From the NCBI GenBank assembly GCA_025929455.1, contig JAICMB010000242.1, positions 1 to 5,767 on the forward strand: 5,767 bases of DNA, given 5' to 3'. A program made the position numbers and the translations under genes. The DNA comes from Bryobacteraceae bacterium. GTDB lineage: Bacteria; Acidobacteriota; Terriglobia; Bryobacterales; Bryobacteraceae. The notes beneath the pieces were generated by a model that did no database searches, was not told the DNA's origin, and saw only the letters and a program-made list of their open reading frames with translations. Shown here in pieces: positions 5,232-5,767 of this stretch. Numbering within the stretch: the stretch's first letter is position 1; each line of letters opens with the position of its first letter.

Positions 5232-5767
5232 ATGATATTTCAAGGCTGCGGCACCGCTTTAGTCACGCCGTTTCAAGAAGACGGCCGGCTCGATGAAAAC
5301 ACCCTGCGCACGCTCGTAAAACGCCAGCTTGGCGCGGGCGTCAATTTCCTGGCGCCGTGCGGCACCACCGGCGAAAGCCCGACACTGTCGCACGACGAAC
5401 ACCTGCGCGTGGTAGAGATTACGGTCAGCGAAGCGCGCGGCAACGCACCCGTGCTCGCCGGGGCCGGCGGCTACAACACGCAGCACGTCATCGATCTTGC
5501 CAACGAGCTGAAAGGCATGGGTGTGCAAGGCATTCTCTCGGTGACACCTTATTACAACAAGCCCACCCAGGAAGGCCTGTACCAGCACTACCGGGCGATC
5601 GCGAACGCGGTGCAATTGCCTATCGTCGTGTACAGCGTGCAATCGCGCACCGCTTGCAATGTCGAAGCGCAAACGCTGAAACGTCTGTCGGAGATCGATT
5701 ACATCGTCGGCGTTAAAGAAGCGTCCGGCAACATCGCGCAGCAGGCGGCGATTCTCAACCAGGTGCC
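5232..5767 (+). CDS. dapA: 4-hydroxy-tetrahydrodipicolinate synthase, 5' part
   Basis: DapA condenses pyruvate with aspartate semialdehyde through a Schiff-base lysine in a TIM barrel. The first 178 residues of a usual 290-300 are present and the gene runs off the right edge. Motifs: GCGTALVTPF (5-14), PCGTTGESPTL (42-52) with the catalytic threonine pair, AGAGGYNT (76-83), SVTPYYNKPTQEGLYQHY (103-120), the catalytic tyrosine Y134, R139 in SRT, and the Schiff-base lysine K162 in GVKEASGN (160-167). The loop around Y134 reads YSVQSRTAC where the family normally has YNVPxRTG, so Asn, Pro and Gly are replaced while Tyr and Arg are kept. The start codon follows the dapB stop by two bases, behind a good GGGAGAG, so the two genes are clearly co-translated. 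Confidence 0.96.
   Translation, partial: MIFQGCGTALVTPFQEDGRLDENTLRTLVKRQLGAGVNFLAPCGTTGESPTLSHDEHLRVVEITVSEARGNAPVLAGAGGYNTQHVIDLANELKGMGVQGILSVTPYYNKPTQEGLYQHYRAIANAVQLPIVVYSVQSRTACNVEAQTLKRLSEIDYIVGVKEASGNIAQQAAILNQV

Overview
This window holds the front of a lysine / diaminopimelate (DAP) biosynthesis operon on the + strand. It reads: extended -10 promoter, lysine riboswitch (L-box), M20 metallo-deacylase, asd, lysC, dapB and dapA, with dapA cut by the right edge. The DNA is GC-rich with GC-biased third codon positions. Asd is of the archaeal/fungal type, DapB is the short form also seen in Bacteroidota, and a GC-rich palindrome sits at the end of lysC. Together these suggest an Acidobacteriota-like environmental bacterium; that placement is an inference from general likeness, not from a search.

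Left region (1-736): no intact gene is supported. On the minus strand there is a decayed reading frame (about 664-210) resembling a small secreted protein of the kind containing NFAGHY...WGCGAGC. It is broken by stops at expected Trp and Cys positions and by a local 12-bp direct repeat that shifts frame. Beyond it, a minus-strand frame entering from the left edge could be the start of a membrane protein. Bases 665-736 separate these from the + strand operon and hold a plausible extended -10 element.

Leader (737-1032): bases 737-960 fold by eye into the five-helix lysine riboswitch, with the conserved core segments AGAGGCGCGG, GAGTA, TTGAAAGGGG, GCCGAAA, CTGTC and TGGAG. No intrinsic terminator follows it, so control may act at translation or through Rho. 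The riboswitch also settles the start of the first gene: the longer reading frame opening at 916 would begin inside the aptamer.

Operon (1033-5767): M20 and asd overlap by 4 bases (ATGA), and asd and lysC overlap by 1 base (TGATG). lysC and dapB are separated by 44 bases, and dapB and dapA by 2 bases. LysC phosphorylates aspartate, Asd reduces aspartyl phosphate to the semialdehyde, DapA condenses it with pyruvate, and DapB reduces the product to tetrahydrodipicolinate. The M20 enzyme is the best local candidate for a later deacylation step (DapE-like or N-acetyl-DAP deacetylase), but its substrate cannot be read from sequence. Lysine probably controls the pathway twice: at the RNA through the riboswitch, and at LysC through its paired ACT domains.
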